In this document: positions 10,540 to 21,676 of the stretch, one piece after another | How the letters are laid out: every line of letters starts with the position of its first letter | How positions within the stretch are numbered: position 1 is the stretch's first letter | From: Aegilops tauschii subsp. strangulata | Lineage: Eukaryota > Streptophyta > Magnoliopsida > Poales > Poaceae | Length of the DNA: 64,000 bases | Reading direction: 5' to 3' | Assembly: GCF_002575655.3 (NCBI RefSeq) | Contig: NC_053035.3 | Location: 503,532,601 to 503,596,600, forward strand | Made by a program: the position numbers and the translations under genes | The notes under the pieces: model-generated | Seen by the model: the letters and a program-made list of their open reading frames with translations, nothing else | Told to the model about the DNA's origin: nothing | The model's database searches: none

Positions 10540-12780
10540 GGCAGATCTGAACTTTTTTGGAATTTTGAACGCATTTTTTCCTAAACGTGAACACTGTTTA
10601 AAATTTTAGAAATATATGAAAAGGAAAACAAAATTTCGAAAGTGGAACACAGTTTGAAACTCCGAACAAATTTTGAAAAATGGGAAAAACTGAAATTCCA
10701 GACCATTTTTTAAAATACAAACAATTTTACAACTCTGAACTTTTTTGAAAACGAGACCGTTTTTGAATTCTTCAAACTTTTTGGAAAATATGAATAGATA
10801 AATAAATATGTTGAACATTTTTTAACTTTGCAAATTTGAAAAGGAAAAAAGAAACATGAAAAAAGAAAAAATGATTCATGAACCTTTTCCCAAACCGGTA
10901 AAAATAGACCTGGAACCATCTAAAATGTTCTGAAAACCGGCATCTCAAAGGCAACGAACAGATTAAAATGAGCAGGCCCATGTTCACTCGTATCGACCTG
11001 GTATGTGCAAAACAACAGATTATTTTTTGGACTTTCTTAAAATGACCTCAACTCTTGCGAATAGGTTGACATGACCATGGTAGGCTTTCATGCCATGTTT
11101 GAACGATTTTCGACACCGTATACAAGTTGCGACATGTCCGGTCATTTATGAGCATTTTTTGATTTAGAAAACTACAGAAAATGCAAAACTTGTCGAAAAC
11201 TCAAACAACTTGGCATGATGCCTTGAATTAGTGATACAAGGTCATAAAAAAAACTTGGGGTCATTCCAAGGTTGTCGAGAAACTACGTGCTCTCAGACGG
11301 TGCCTTCTGGCAGGACACCCTCCATTAAATATGGTCTAATTTTGGACATTCTTGAAATAAGTCTAACTTTTGTAAGTAGGTGTGAATGTCCATTGTAGGC
11401 ATCTATGCCATGTTTGAACGAATTTCGACACCGTATGGAAGTTGCGACACATCCGGCCATTTATCGGTCTTTTTTGACCGAGGAAACTCTAGAAAATGCA
11501 AAATTTGTTGGAAACCCAAACTACATGGCATGGTGCCTTGAATTGGTCATACAAGTCCATGAGCAGAATTCGAGCCATTTCAATGATGTTAAGAAACAAC
11601 GTGCTCTCAAACGGAGCCTTCTTGCCTACGCGGGCAGCCTCCGTTGAACATAGCCTATTTTTTGGTTATTCATGAAATGACCTCGAATTTTACAGGAAGG
11701 TGGGCATGCCCATGGTAGGCATCCATGCCAGATTTGAGCGAGTTTCGACACAGTATGCAAGTCACAACACGTCCGGCCATTTATTAACCTTTTTTGTTGC
11801 GGCAAATCGTCAGGCAATCGCATACAAAATTGTAGAATGGGCGGGCCCATCAGAGAGTTCGAGCCACCGGTATTATGAATCTGATGGAAGGTTACTTGCC
11901 AGTTTTACGAGTACTAGAAAGTTCCAAAACCGTTTTTTATTTTTAGTTTTGGTTTCGTTTCTGTTTTCCATTTTTTGTTTTTTTGTTTCTTTTTGTTCTG
12001 TTTCTTTTGGAAAAATTCATAAATTTCACAAAATATTCAACATATTAAAAAATGGTTCATTTTTTTGCAAAGATGATCAAAAATTCTAATTTTCCACATG
12101 TTTTCAAGAATAGTTCGTGTTTGATAACATGTTCAGAATTTTTAGATTTGTTCATGTTTTCCAAAAAAATGGAGTTTCAAAATTTCCTTTACGGATTTAA
12201 ACATTGGTTGGAATTTTAAAAAGTGTTTGAATTTAAAAATTTATTTGTGTTTTCAAAAAAACTTGGAGTTTTAAAAGTTGCTCGTGTGATTTGTTTTTCT
12301 GAATTTCAATTTTTGTTCTCATTTTAAAATTTGTTCCGAATTTCAAAATGTGATCCAATTTTTTAAAGGTTATTTGTGCTTTCAATAAATTGTTCTCATT
12401 TACGTATTTTTCATAGATGCAAATAATGTTTCAATATTAATAAAATCTTGGATTTCAAAAACAATTAGCGTATTACAAAAAGTTTGTGGATTTCAAAAAA
12501 TGATCGTGTTTCCAGTTCTGTTTTCGAATTCCAAAAAATGTTTCTGTTTTAGAAAATTGTTCACATAATTTTATAAATATTCGGTATTTAAAAGATGGTC
12601 ACAATTTTCAGTGAAACGTTTGAAGTTCTGTAAACAGCGTTTCAATTGTGCCGCTTCTGTGTGTTAGTAAAACGCCCGCGGTAGCTTAAAATCAGAAGCA
12701 GGTGATAGGTCGACTGTCTAGCAGCACATGTCAGACGGTCTAAGGTCGCGTGTTTAAATCTTGGCAGCGCCTTTATTCTT
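10540..12780. mobile_element. Foldback-like AT-rich element with tandem-repeat core (copy 1)
   Basis: The left arm (about 10,540-10,930) is built from degenerate units of the type GAAC-A-TTTTTTGAAA on the plus strand. The right arm (about 11,930-12,640) carries the reverse complement type (TTTCAAAA...TGTTC). The arms therefore form a loose, long inverted repeat around a core of three 315-320-bp tandem units. Short AACCGG-type stretches mark the arm/core borders on both sides. The same design recurs at about 33,075-35,290. No transposase frame was seen. A foldback or Mutator-like foldback element would fit, but the edges and target duplication could not be fixed. Confidence 0.45.
11024..11890 (+). 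repeat. Three tandem units of about 315-320 bp
   Basis: The anchor ATGCCATGTTTGAACG recurs at 11,090, 11,405 and, with changes, 11,725. Around each anchor the same order of motifs appears: CATGGTAGGC, TTTCGACACCGTAT, TCCGGCCATTTAT, GAAAATGCAAAA, then GTGCTCTCA-ACGG in units 1 and 2. The third unit is truncated. No coding potential holds across units, so the 80- and 129-codon frames here are incidental. Confidence 0.8.
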
Positions 12781-12994
12781 TTTGTGACTATATATATGCT
12801 CTATTCTGGTTCCTGTTAGTGCGCCGGGCTAGACGTGTGATTTTCCCAGCTCCGTTCTTTCACCACCCGCAACCAAAATGCCACGGTTCACCAAGTAGTG
12901 CAAGATGGTGTCGAGCTTGGCCTCCATGGCTCTGCTCCATGCCATGGTGATAAAAATGAACGCAGCTCTTCCAGCGGTTCAGCTTCCGCGACCG

Positions 12995-13491
12995 ATGGAC
13001 CAGAACGACCACCACGTGCGGCTGTGGAGCCGCGTGCACGAGCACGATACGTACCTGCACGCCGACGAGGACGGCCATGGCGTTTCCCTCCGCTGGCGCC
13101 GCGCGTCGTCGAACACGGTGTGGGTAGTGCACATCTACCACGGCGATGACGATGCCCAGTACGTGCTCCTCTACAGTGCCGCCTACAACCGCTACGTCAC
13201 CGCTGCGGACGTGCGGGCGCCGCGCTGAGCAGCGAGACTACGACCAGCCTGAGGTGGAGGCCATCATGTGCTTGTCCGTCGGGGCTGACTCCAAGAACTA
13301 CATCATGCTCTGCAACGTCGCCGGCCGCTGTCTCCGCCTTTCCGCGCCAACAGGAGGCACCTCAGCTGGAACAATGGCGTCAGCGTCGACGACATCGACA
13401 ACCTCAGCGCGATGCTGCACTGGGCCGTGGAGCTCATCCCCGCCAGGGGTGGCCGATGGCATGCCTCGCCTTGGACGTCCGGCTGGTGTGA
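12995..13491 (+). pseudogene. DUF569 (actin-cross-linking-like) protein, frameshifted relic
   Basis: From the ATG at 12,995 the frame reads MDQNDHHVRLWSRVHEHDTY and continues through LHADEDGHGVSLRWRRAS to a stop at 13,226-13,228. This is the N-terminal pattern of grass DUF569 proteins (HHVRLRSR, YLHADEDGRGVSL). The protein continues in another frame with EQRDYDQPEVEAIM (about 13,225-13,350), returns to the first frame for SWNNGVSVDDIDNL and LHWAVELIPARG (13,355-13,445), then shifts again and ends near 13,491. At least three frameshifts therefore break one recognisable domain. DUF569 proteins are predicted to carry a fascin-like beta-trefoil; their role is poorly known. The gene is more GC-rich than its surroundings, typical of an intact grass coding region that has decayed recently. 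No intron is needed to explain it. Confidence 0.75.
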
Positions 13492-13842
13492 GACGGTCAT
13501 GCCCGCTTCTTGATTCTTCCCGAATTTTCGCTGGCTGGCTCTGTTGTTGCCAGATTTGCACTTGTTGGTTGCCACCCCTGTTTCTTGACCGCATTTGATC
13601 TCCGGCCCGGCATCATGATGGTTCTTTGCGACTCAACTGCAGCTTGCCTTCCCCGGAAGACTCCTGTATTGGATATAAGTAAGTAAAAGTAGTTGTTGCA
13701 TTGTGCGTGATGGATTAATCAGCCTGCAAATTACAGATGCTACAAGGTTGTATGAAGTTTAGTTGGTTGAAATTCAGAGGGAAAACTCAGGTTCAGTCAT
13801 GTCAATTCAGATTCACATTCACAGAGAAGATGCTGGTTTCTA

Positions 13843-13994
13843 CTCCCCCCCTTTCCTAAATATAAGGCTTTTTAGAGATTGCAATACCGACTACATACGA
13901 AGCAAAATGAGTGAATATACACTCTAAAATATATCTATATGTATCCGTATGGATTGAAATCTCTAAAAAGACTTATATTTAGAAACAGAGGGAG
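13843..13994. mobile_element. Stowaway MITE, 152 bp
   Basis: The ends are CTCCCCCCCTTTCCTAAATATAA and TTATATTTAGAAACAGAGGGAG (imperfect inverted repeats), with TA at 13,841-13,842 and 13,995-13,996. The inner arms TTTTTAGAGATT and AATCTCTAAAAA also pair. It lies in the 3' flank of the DUF569 relic. Confidence 0.85.
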
Positions 13995-14339
13995 TATATG
14001 GTTTAGAAAATTCAGTAGTAAATGAAGGGTTTGGCTACCTGCAAGTCGACTGGTTTTTTTTTTGGGGGGGTCAGTCACTTCTTTTCACCGTAGGATATAT
14101 TTAACAATTAATAATACTCAGTATTTTGGGTCAGTCAGTGTGAGATGGCCTGGGGCCTGACTTGATCCTGGCTACGCAACAAGGCCCAAGGCTACTTGCA
14201 TCCATGCAATTGTTCGACATGTCATGCATGGATGACTGATGGGTCACACGTACATCACCATTCACAGTTGAACTTTTTAAGCTGAATGGATAGGAGTACA
14301 TGCATGAGAAATGAAAGCACGCATACGTTTGTATAATTC

Positions 14340-16092
14340 TTTAGTGATTGTATGGACATATAAAATAAATAAAATAATGAAGTTTTCTAGGAAAAAAATG
14401 TATTCGTATCATCGGTATTGCCTTTAAGAAGAAAAAACTTGCAAATAACTTTACACTCAGATTACACTTTTTGTAATACACAAAGAATAAACATATAATA
14501 GTGCAATTTTTACAATCTAGTATAATTTACACACATATTGTATAGTATTTGCGTGTATACCTACACAAGGAAATAAAAAATGAAGTGGTCTAAGAAATAA
14601 TGAATTGTTGGCATTGGTATTAGCATTTAAGGAGAAGATGATGAAAACAACAATAATAAAACATTGACAAAATTTGCGCACATTTCACACATAAATTGCG
14701 CTTTTTATAATACTCCCTCCGTTTTTATTTACTCCGCATAGTAGTTTTGGTCAAAGTCAAGCTTTACAAACTTTGACAAAGTTTATAGACAAAAAATATT
14801 AACATATAAAATAACAAATCAATACCATTAGATTCGTTGTTGAATGTACTTCCACATCATATAGATTTGTTATGCTAAATATTTATATTCTTTTCTATAA
14901 ATTTGGTAAAACTTTACAAAGTTTGACTTCAGTCAACTTTAATACGTGGAGTAAATAAAAACGGAGGGAGTATGCAAGAATTACCATATAATACTGGAAC
15001 AATATTGGTATTACTATTAAATAAGTAAAATGAAATAAAATAAGAATTGAAACGAAAGCAAAATAATGAAGTTTTCTAGGGAATGAAACACTTTAAGAAG
15101 AAAGAAAATTTAAAATCAAAAACAAAATAATGAAATTATCTAGGGAAGAATGAAACTAATACAAAACAGTGAAGTTTTCTAGGAAAGAATGAAACACTTT
15201 AAGAAGAAAGAAAGTGAAAAAACAAAAACAAAAACAAATTAATTAAGTTTCCTTTGGGAGAATGAAACCCTTTAAGAAGAAAGAAAATAAAAACAAAAAC
15301 CAAATAATGAAGTTTTCTAGGGAAGAATGAAACCCTTGAAGAAAAAAGAAAATAAAAAAACTTTCATACAAGTTTGACCTGAAATTGCACTCTTTGTGAT
15401 ATGCAAAAAATAAGCATATACAGTGCAATTTTTGCTTTCTACTATAATTTACACATATGGTGTATCGTACTTGCGTGTACACTTACTTAAAAACACACAA
15501 AAAAACTAGGAAAAAATGAAGTATAGTAGCAGTGGTACTACCCTTGAAGAAGAAAGAAAGTGAAAAAAAAAGAATAATGATAAAATTTGAACACAATTTA
15601 CACATAAATTGCACATTTTAGTATATGTAAGAATAAACATATAATGGTGAAAGTTGCACAAAACAAATAAGTTTTTAAACAGATAATGAATTTGTGGCAT
15701 CGATATTAACCTTAAAAATAAAATAAAATAAAATTAAACATAATAAAACAAATAAAGGTTTTCTAAGAGAAAATAAATTAGTGGCATTGGTATTCCTCTT
15801 AAGAAGAAAGAAATAAAAACTTGAACACAACTTGGAGTGAAACTGCACGTTGTAACATGCAGAGAATACACATATAATAATGCAACCTCCATAATCTAGT
15901 ATAATTTACACATATATGGTATAGTACTTGCATGCATGCATACATACACAAAAATAGAATAAATATATTTTCTAAGAAAGACTGAATCTGTACAATATTA
16001 GTACAAAAACTTAACATTGGCATTACCCTTAAAGAACAATGAGCACAAAAAATGCACTTTTTATAATACAATATGTAAAATAAACATATAAG
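14340..16092. repeat. Degenerate AT-rich tandem repeat array
   Basis: Two motif classes alternate. One is AATGAAGTTTTCTAGG followed by AATGAAAC-CTTTAAGAAGAAAG (near 14,376, 15,060, 15,170, 15,235, 15,303, 15,515 and 15,760). The other is TTGCACTTTTT / ATATAATAGTGCAATTTT / AATTTACACATAT-GGT-TAGTACTTGCGTG (near 14,445-14,570, 14,675, 15,380-15,480, 15,590-15,660 and 15,840-15,940). The array is interrupted by a MITE (14,713-14,970) and a solo LTR (16,093-20,295), and its second motif resumes at 20,301-20,370. No protein is encoded. Confidence 0.7.
14713..14970. mobile_element. Stowaway MITE, 258 bp
   Basis: The ends CTCCCTCCGTTTTTATTTACTCC and its partner near GGAGTAAATAAAAACGG pair over about 25 bp, flanked by TA at 14,711-14,712 and 14,971-14,972. 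Internal arms with GTCAAAGT and ACTTTGAC extend the hairpin. It is inserted in the AT-rich array. Confidence 0.9.
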
Positions 16093-19000
16093 TGTTACGC
16101 CCACGATGCGGCTATATCTCCCACGTGTCGAGGCACGACTTAGAGGCATAACCGCATTGTGGTATTGTCGCAAGGAGGGTTATCTTCACACAATCCCATG
16201 TAATGAACAAGAATGGGATAACGAGAGTTGGCTTAGAATCGCCACTTCACACAATACATAAATATAATTCATACATCATCCAAAATCCACACATAGACCG
16301 ACTACGGTCAAATCCAAATGAAAATAAGATAACCCCAAATGCTAGATCCCCGATCGACCCAACTGGGCTCCACTACTGATCATCAGAAAAAGAAACATAG
16401 TAACGACCACATTCCTCATCGAACTCCCACTTGAGGTCGATTGCGTCATCTGCACTGGCATCGTCGGCACCTGCAACTGTTTTGGTAGAATCTGTGAGTC
16501 ACGAGGACTCAGCAATCTCACACCCGCGAGATCAAGACTATATAAGCTTATAGAAAAGGATGGTGTAATGAGGTGGAACTGTAGCAGGCACTAAGCATAT
16601 ATGGTGGCTAACATACGCAAATGAGAGCGAGAAGAGAAGCAACGGAACGGTCGCGAAGCTAGTAATGACCAAGAAGTGATCCTGAACTCCTACTTACGTC
16701 ATTCATAACTCAAACCGTGTTCACTTCCCGGACTCCGCCGAGAAGAGACCATCACCGCTGCACACACGGTTGATGTATTTTAGTTAAGTCAAGTGACAAG
16801 TTCTCTACAACCGGACATTAACAAATTCCCATCTGCCTCATAACCGCGGGTACGGCTTTCGAAAGATAATACCCTGCAGGGGTGTCCCAACTTAGCCCAT
16901 TATAAGCTCCCACGGTCAACGAAGGATAAACCTTCTCCCAGGAAGACCAGATCAGTCTCGGAGTCCCGGTTTACAAGACATTTCGACAATGGTAAAACAA
17001 GACCAACAAAGCCGCCCGAATGTGCCGACAAATCCCGATAGGAGCTGCACATATCTCGTTCTCAGGGCACACCGGATGAACACTACGTACAACTAAAACC
17101 AATCCTCGAGTTTCCCCAAGGTGGCGCTGCAAGTGGCTCTAGTTTGGACCAGCACTCAGAGGAACACTGGCCCGGGGGTTTAAATAAAGATGACCCTCGG
17201 GCTCGCGAAAACCCAAGGAAAAAGGCTTAGGTGGCAAATGGTAAAACCAAAGTTGGGCCTTGCTGGAGGAGTTTTATTCAAGGCGAACTGTCAAGGGGGT
17301 CCCATAAATCACCAAACCGCGTAAGGAACGCAAACTCAAGGAACATAATACCGGTTTGACGGAAAACTAGGGCGGCAAGAGTGGAACAAAACACCAGGCA
17401 TAAGGCCGAGCCTTTCACCCTTTACCAAATATATAGATGCATTAATTAAATAAGAGATATTGTGATATTCCAAAATATCCATGTTCCAACATGGAACCAA
17501 CTTCAACTTCACCTGCAATTAGCAACGCTATAAGAAGGTCTGAGCAAAAGCGGTAACTTAGCCAAACAACGGTTTGCTAGGAAAGGATGGTTAGAGGCTT
17601 GACATGGCAATATGGGAGGCATGATATAGCAAGTGGTAGGTAGCGCAGCATGACAATAGAACGAACAACTAGCAAAGCAAAGATAGAAGTGATTTCGAGG
17701 GTATGGTCATCTTGCCTGCAAGGTTCTCAGAGTTGTCGAAAGCTTGATCCTCGTAAGCGCACTCAACAGGTTCCTCGTTCACGAACTCGTCTCCCGGCTC
17801 TACCCAAAACAAGGACACAAGCAACGGAACCACAATCAATCACGGGGAATGCACAAGCAACATGATGCAATACATGAATGATATGCAAGATATGATATGC
17901 GATGCATATGCGTGCTCCGGACGAAAAATGATGAAAAAGGCAGTAACTTGGCAAACCAAGAATGCCACTGGAAAGATGAGATGATTTCGGTCGAAATCGA
18001 TATAAAGATCACCGGAAACGGATGCACGATTTGCAAATGGCAAGCAAAACAAGAATGACACGAATCTGTGATTAACAGCATGATAGCACTTAGAATGCAA
18101 CAATTAACAAAGCTACAGCACTCCAACATAGCAACAAAACATATGGCAGTAATCTACAGGAGATACTTGACAAACGATGAACACTGAGCTACGGCTAGTT
18201 CACACCACAGCAGGTTCAAACAAGCATGGAAAAAGTGCAAAAGATATCAGGTCCACAGACTAAGTGAAATTACTGGGCATGACTGAAACAGCATCAGGTA
18301 GCAGTGTTCAGAGCACGAAATCAACATGCTACAGGAACTTAACATGGCAAAACAAGGCATGGAATTAATCTACTAGATGCATATGACAAAAGTCCCTTAC
18401 GGACCATAAGCCAAAAAGGACCAGAAGATATGATGGCAACCATGTAAACATAGCAAGTTTCGTTAACAGGTTTCAGACTTAGCAGAAAACAGAGAATGAC
18501 AGAAACAATAATATGAAGGCATCTTTGTGAGCTTGATGCACTCATCACAAAGCAATTTATGACAAAACAATCACACCTACAGCAAGATGGCATGTTTATG
18601 AAGCTATCCATGGCAAGAACAAATACATAGCATGTATGGATCAACTACAACAAGCTTGGCAAAATTGAATAACACGTAAACAATCTGCCAGGAACATTTT
18701 ATAGCAAACATAGAGCAAGATTGAGTCATGCTAGGGCACTTCATAATTGCGAACAAGGGCATGGATGGATCAACTATAACAATATCTACAAAACATCCTT
18801 ACTTAACATCACCAAAATAAGCATGGATCTCTCTGTAGACACATGGATACATAGCAACAAAATAACAGCAGTCACAGACTTAGTAAAATTACTAAGTCCC
18901 TGAAAACAGAAACATCACGAAGCCTAGTTTGCATGCTTGTGCTAGTCACCACAGAGATCACAAAAATACATGGCATACACCTATGTAAAGATGGCATGGC

Positions 19001-20295
19001 ATACATCAAAACACATGTAGGGCTCATGCCCATAAGATGCACAGATTAAATGTAACAAAAATAACAAAACCCTAAGTTCTGATAAGTAACAGCAGATAAC
19101 AGCAACTAGCACTCTTGCACCAGAGATTTGGGCATCAAAATGGACTCAAATGAACATGGTGCAATGGAACAAAATGAAGAGCATCGCGAGACAAACATTT
19201 TGATATATTATACACATGAAACGGAGCTATATGCAGAGAGTTATGATGTGATGAACATGAACATGTAATGTAAAAATCTCAGACATGATTTTCGGGAGGG
19301 AGAAGAAAGTCAACCCTAGTGCTCAGATCTGGATCGGGCGATCTCGCCGGCCGGAGCTCGCGCCGGAGCTCGGGGAGAGGAGGAGGAGGAGCCAGTGAGG
19401 AGGCGGGCACCGGCGAACGGCAAAGGAGGAGATGGCCGCGGGGAGGCGACCTCGGGCGCGGGGAGGCGGCGACCGCAGGCGGCGGCGGGCGAGCTCGCCG
19501 GCGCGGCGAGGCGACGTGGCGGCGGAGCGGCGGGTACGGCGGGGACAGGAAGAAGGAGGCGGGGCGCGAGCGGAGCCGGCTCGGGCTGCGGGGGCCGGCT
19601 GCGGGCCGGCGGCGCACGGTGGCCGGGGCCACGTGGCAGCCCCTGATTGGCCGGGCGCGGCGGCGCTGGTTTTTCCAGCGGCGGCGGACGCGTCCGGCCG
19701 CGGAGAGGGCGATTTTTAGGGTTTGATCTGCGAAATATTTCTGGAGGGGAGGTGTATATATAGGTAGAGGGAGATAGGAGACTCCAAATGGAGTGCGGTT
19801 TTCGCCCACACGATCATGATCGAACGACCTAGAGCATGGAAGTGACTTAGAGGGGTTTTGGGCTGTTTGGAGGGGGTTTTGCTGCAACACACAAACAGAC
19901 TTTGCGGTTACCCGGTTAACCGTTGGAGTACCAAACGACCTCCAAATGGCACGAAACTTGACAGGTGGTCTACCGGTGGTATACCAAGGCCACTTGGCAA
20001 GTCTCGGTCCATTCCGAGAACGTTCAACACCCGCTCACGAAAAGAAACAAGAAGGATGCGCCGGAGGAGGTGGGAGTGCCGGATTGCAAAACGGACAATG
20101 AAAAAAATGCTCGGATGCATGAGACGAACACGTATGCAAATGCAATGCACATGATGACATGATATGAGATGCATGACATGAACAAAATGCAAAACGGAAA
20201 ACAAAACCCGACCACGGAGGGAATATCATAACACATAGCCGAAAATGGCAAGAATTGGAGTTACAAATATAGAAAGTTACATCCGGGGTGTTACA
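16093..20295 (-). mobile_element. Solo LTR of a long-LTR (probably Gypsy) element, 4.2 kb
   Basis: The segment begins TGTTACGCCC and ends GGGGTGTTACA. Its ends are short imperfect inverted repeats, and it is bounded by a perfect 5-bp duplication ATAAG at 16,088-16,092 and 20,296-20,300. Start and end share no direct repeat, and no primer site or protein motif was found, so it is best read as a single LTR left by recombination. On the minus strand it starts TGTAACACCCCGG, a known type of Triticeae Gypsy LTR start. A TATA box (TATATATAC on minus, about 19,750-19,760) precedes a GC-rich leader at about 19,300-19,720. The 203-codon Pro/Arg-rich frame at 19,279-19,890 lies across that leader and is not treated as a gene. 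The family name is not certain; a deleted complete element is the alternative. Confidence 0.75.
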
Positions 20296-20300
20296 ATAAG

Positions 20301-21258
20301 GGTGAAGTTCCCGTACTCTAATGTGAGTTATACATGTAGTACTTGGGTGTGTATATTTACACACACTCAACATTAAAAAATACACATAAAGAAAAAACAA
20401 AACTGAACTGAAAAATACAAAAGAAAACACAAGGGAAAAAAGCATGCACACACACTAAATTTGGGACGCATCTCATCCATGAATGTGCGTGCAAGAGCCA
20501 CGAACTGAAGACATGCATGCATGCATATGCATGGAGGCTGCATCGTGCATCCAGCAAGAGCAAGGATAGGCAAAAGATCGACTGAACAAGTAACGGAGTC
20601 AGTCGACCGGCTACCCACGTATCACAAAGCACCTTGAATCAATGGCCATAAATTTGACTGGCCGAAATTTAAAAAATCAGTCGCCTGGCATGTAGCTAAC
20701 ACGGTAAATGAAACTTAGTTTAGGCACAGTACACTGCTTTCAGGTTTTGCACATGGACTGTCTTGCCGATCCTGTTACTGATCGGCTGCAACTGTTGCAG
20801 CCGATCAGTAACAGGATCGGCAAGACCTCATGTCACTCAAAGGGGTCCAGCGTCTTATTGAGGAGATCAGGCCTCATGTCAGAGAGAACCTTTGCACCAT
20901 CAAATCAAAGAAACTACAAGTATACGCGCGCTACTTTTCCCAGCAAACCTCACAACACATGCAAAAAAACATCCTGCAAGCGTGCAGGAGTATTAAATAT
21001 GTTACCATTGAAAAACTTTTATTTTCTTCACATCAACAAACATACGACAATTGAAGCTTTTGCATGTTTCTGTTTTAAATATGTCACCATTCTACTTTAC
21101 CATGACTGTATTAAAATTGTGCATTAACCTGGACCTCATAGGTGCAGCCTGAGTGACTTAAAGACCGCAAAAAAAAGCATCAAGATCAAGTGGATGTAAT
21201 TTTTCAATAATTACTAGTTGATATGCCTCGCGCCAAGAGCCTCAAAGATAGGACAACG
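20301..21258. other. Spacer between solo LTR and Gypsy element
   Basis: The first 70-100 bp continue the AT-rich array. From about 20,400 to 21,258 the sequence is unclassified, with an ATGCATGC-rich stretch near 20,513-20,532 and the perfect foldback at 20,761-20,825. The 139-codon frame at 20,708-21,127 spans the foldback and shows no recognisable domain, so it is left out as a gene. Confidence 0.5.
20761..20825. repeat. Perfect 32-bp inverted repeat with 1-nt spacer
   Basis: Bases 20,761-20,792 (beginning TCTTGCCGATCC) are the exact reverse complement of 20,794-20,825, separated only by T at 20,793. There is no mismatch in 32 pairs and no pairing beyond the ends. There are no flanking TA or terminal motifs, so it is not a normal MITE. 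Possible origins are a templated foldback at a repaired break or a very young palindromic duplication. Confidence 0.95.
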
Positions 21259-21588
21259 TGTCACGCCTGCCAGGTGGACTCCACCTGCAGACAAGCAAGA
21301 GGGCATGAGCGGGCCTGCCGCCATCACTGATGGGCCTGAAGGGCGAGGGCCAGGCCAGTGTCGGGCTGAGGAGTGAGTGCGTGTGTGGGTTGAGTATGGC
21401 CTGCGTGCCTAACTAGTTAAGGGGTGCGAGACTGAGAGTATGGGTGATCGAATAGCACTTGCTGTAACGAACCGAGAGTGAGGCTGATCCTCCTCCTTCT
21501 ATCCTCACCAACTCCCTCTGCTTCCCTTGCCTCCTTCCTCCCCAGATCCGATCCAGAAGAGAGAATTGAGTAGATCAGGCCTGTTACA
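21259..21588 (+). repeat. 5' LTR of the old Gypsy element
   Basis: It runs from TGTCACGCC to CTGTTACA (about 330 bp), with short inverted ends TGT-AC / GT-ACA, and is followed after 2 nt by a primer site. The exact left edge is inferred from the TG and from the family habit of short inverted ends. No 3' LTR exists in the window because the element is truncated at about 33,040. Confidence 0.6.
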
Positions 21589-21590
21589 TC

Positions 21591-21602
21591 TGGTATCAGA
21601 GG
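21591..21602 (+). other. Primer binding site, initiator tRNA-Met type
   Basis: TGGTATCAGAGG matches the complement of the plant initiator tRNA-Met 3' end (TGGTATCAGAGC) at 11 of 12 positions. It lies 2 nt after the LTR end, the usual position in Ty3/Gypsy and Copia elements. Confidence 0.8.
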
Positions 21603-21676
21603 TCCAGTCCGCCGACCTGGAAACCGCTTATCCCAAGCCGCGTTATCAGACAAAGCAAGCGAAGCACGCGGCGGCA

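Noticed and set aside
12685..12775. A real tRNA gene
   Set aside because: No clear acceptor stem or anticodon arm can be drawn by eye; kept only as a low-interest tRNA-like observation.
13298..13598. Overlapping frames on both strands near the DUF569 relic
   Set aside because: Shadows of the GC-rich pseudogene; only the plus-strand DUF569 text is meaningful.
19279..19890. 203-codon Pro/Arg-rich frame on the minus strand (and 135-codon plus frame opposite)
   Set aside because: It lies in the TATA-plus-leader part of the 4.2-kb solo LTR. GC-rich composition opens frames on both strands, and no domain is visible.
20708..21127. 139-codon plus frame across the perfect foldback
   Set aside because: No domain, no consistent composition, and the frame merely happens to read through the palindrome.
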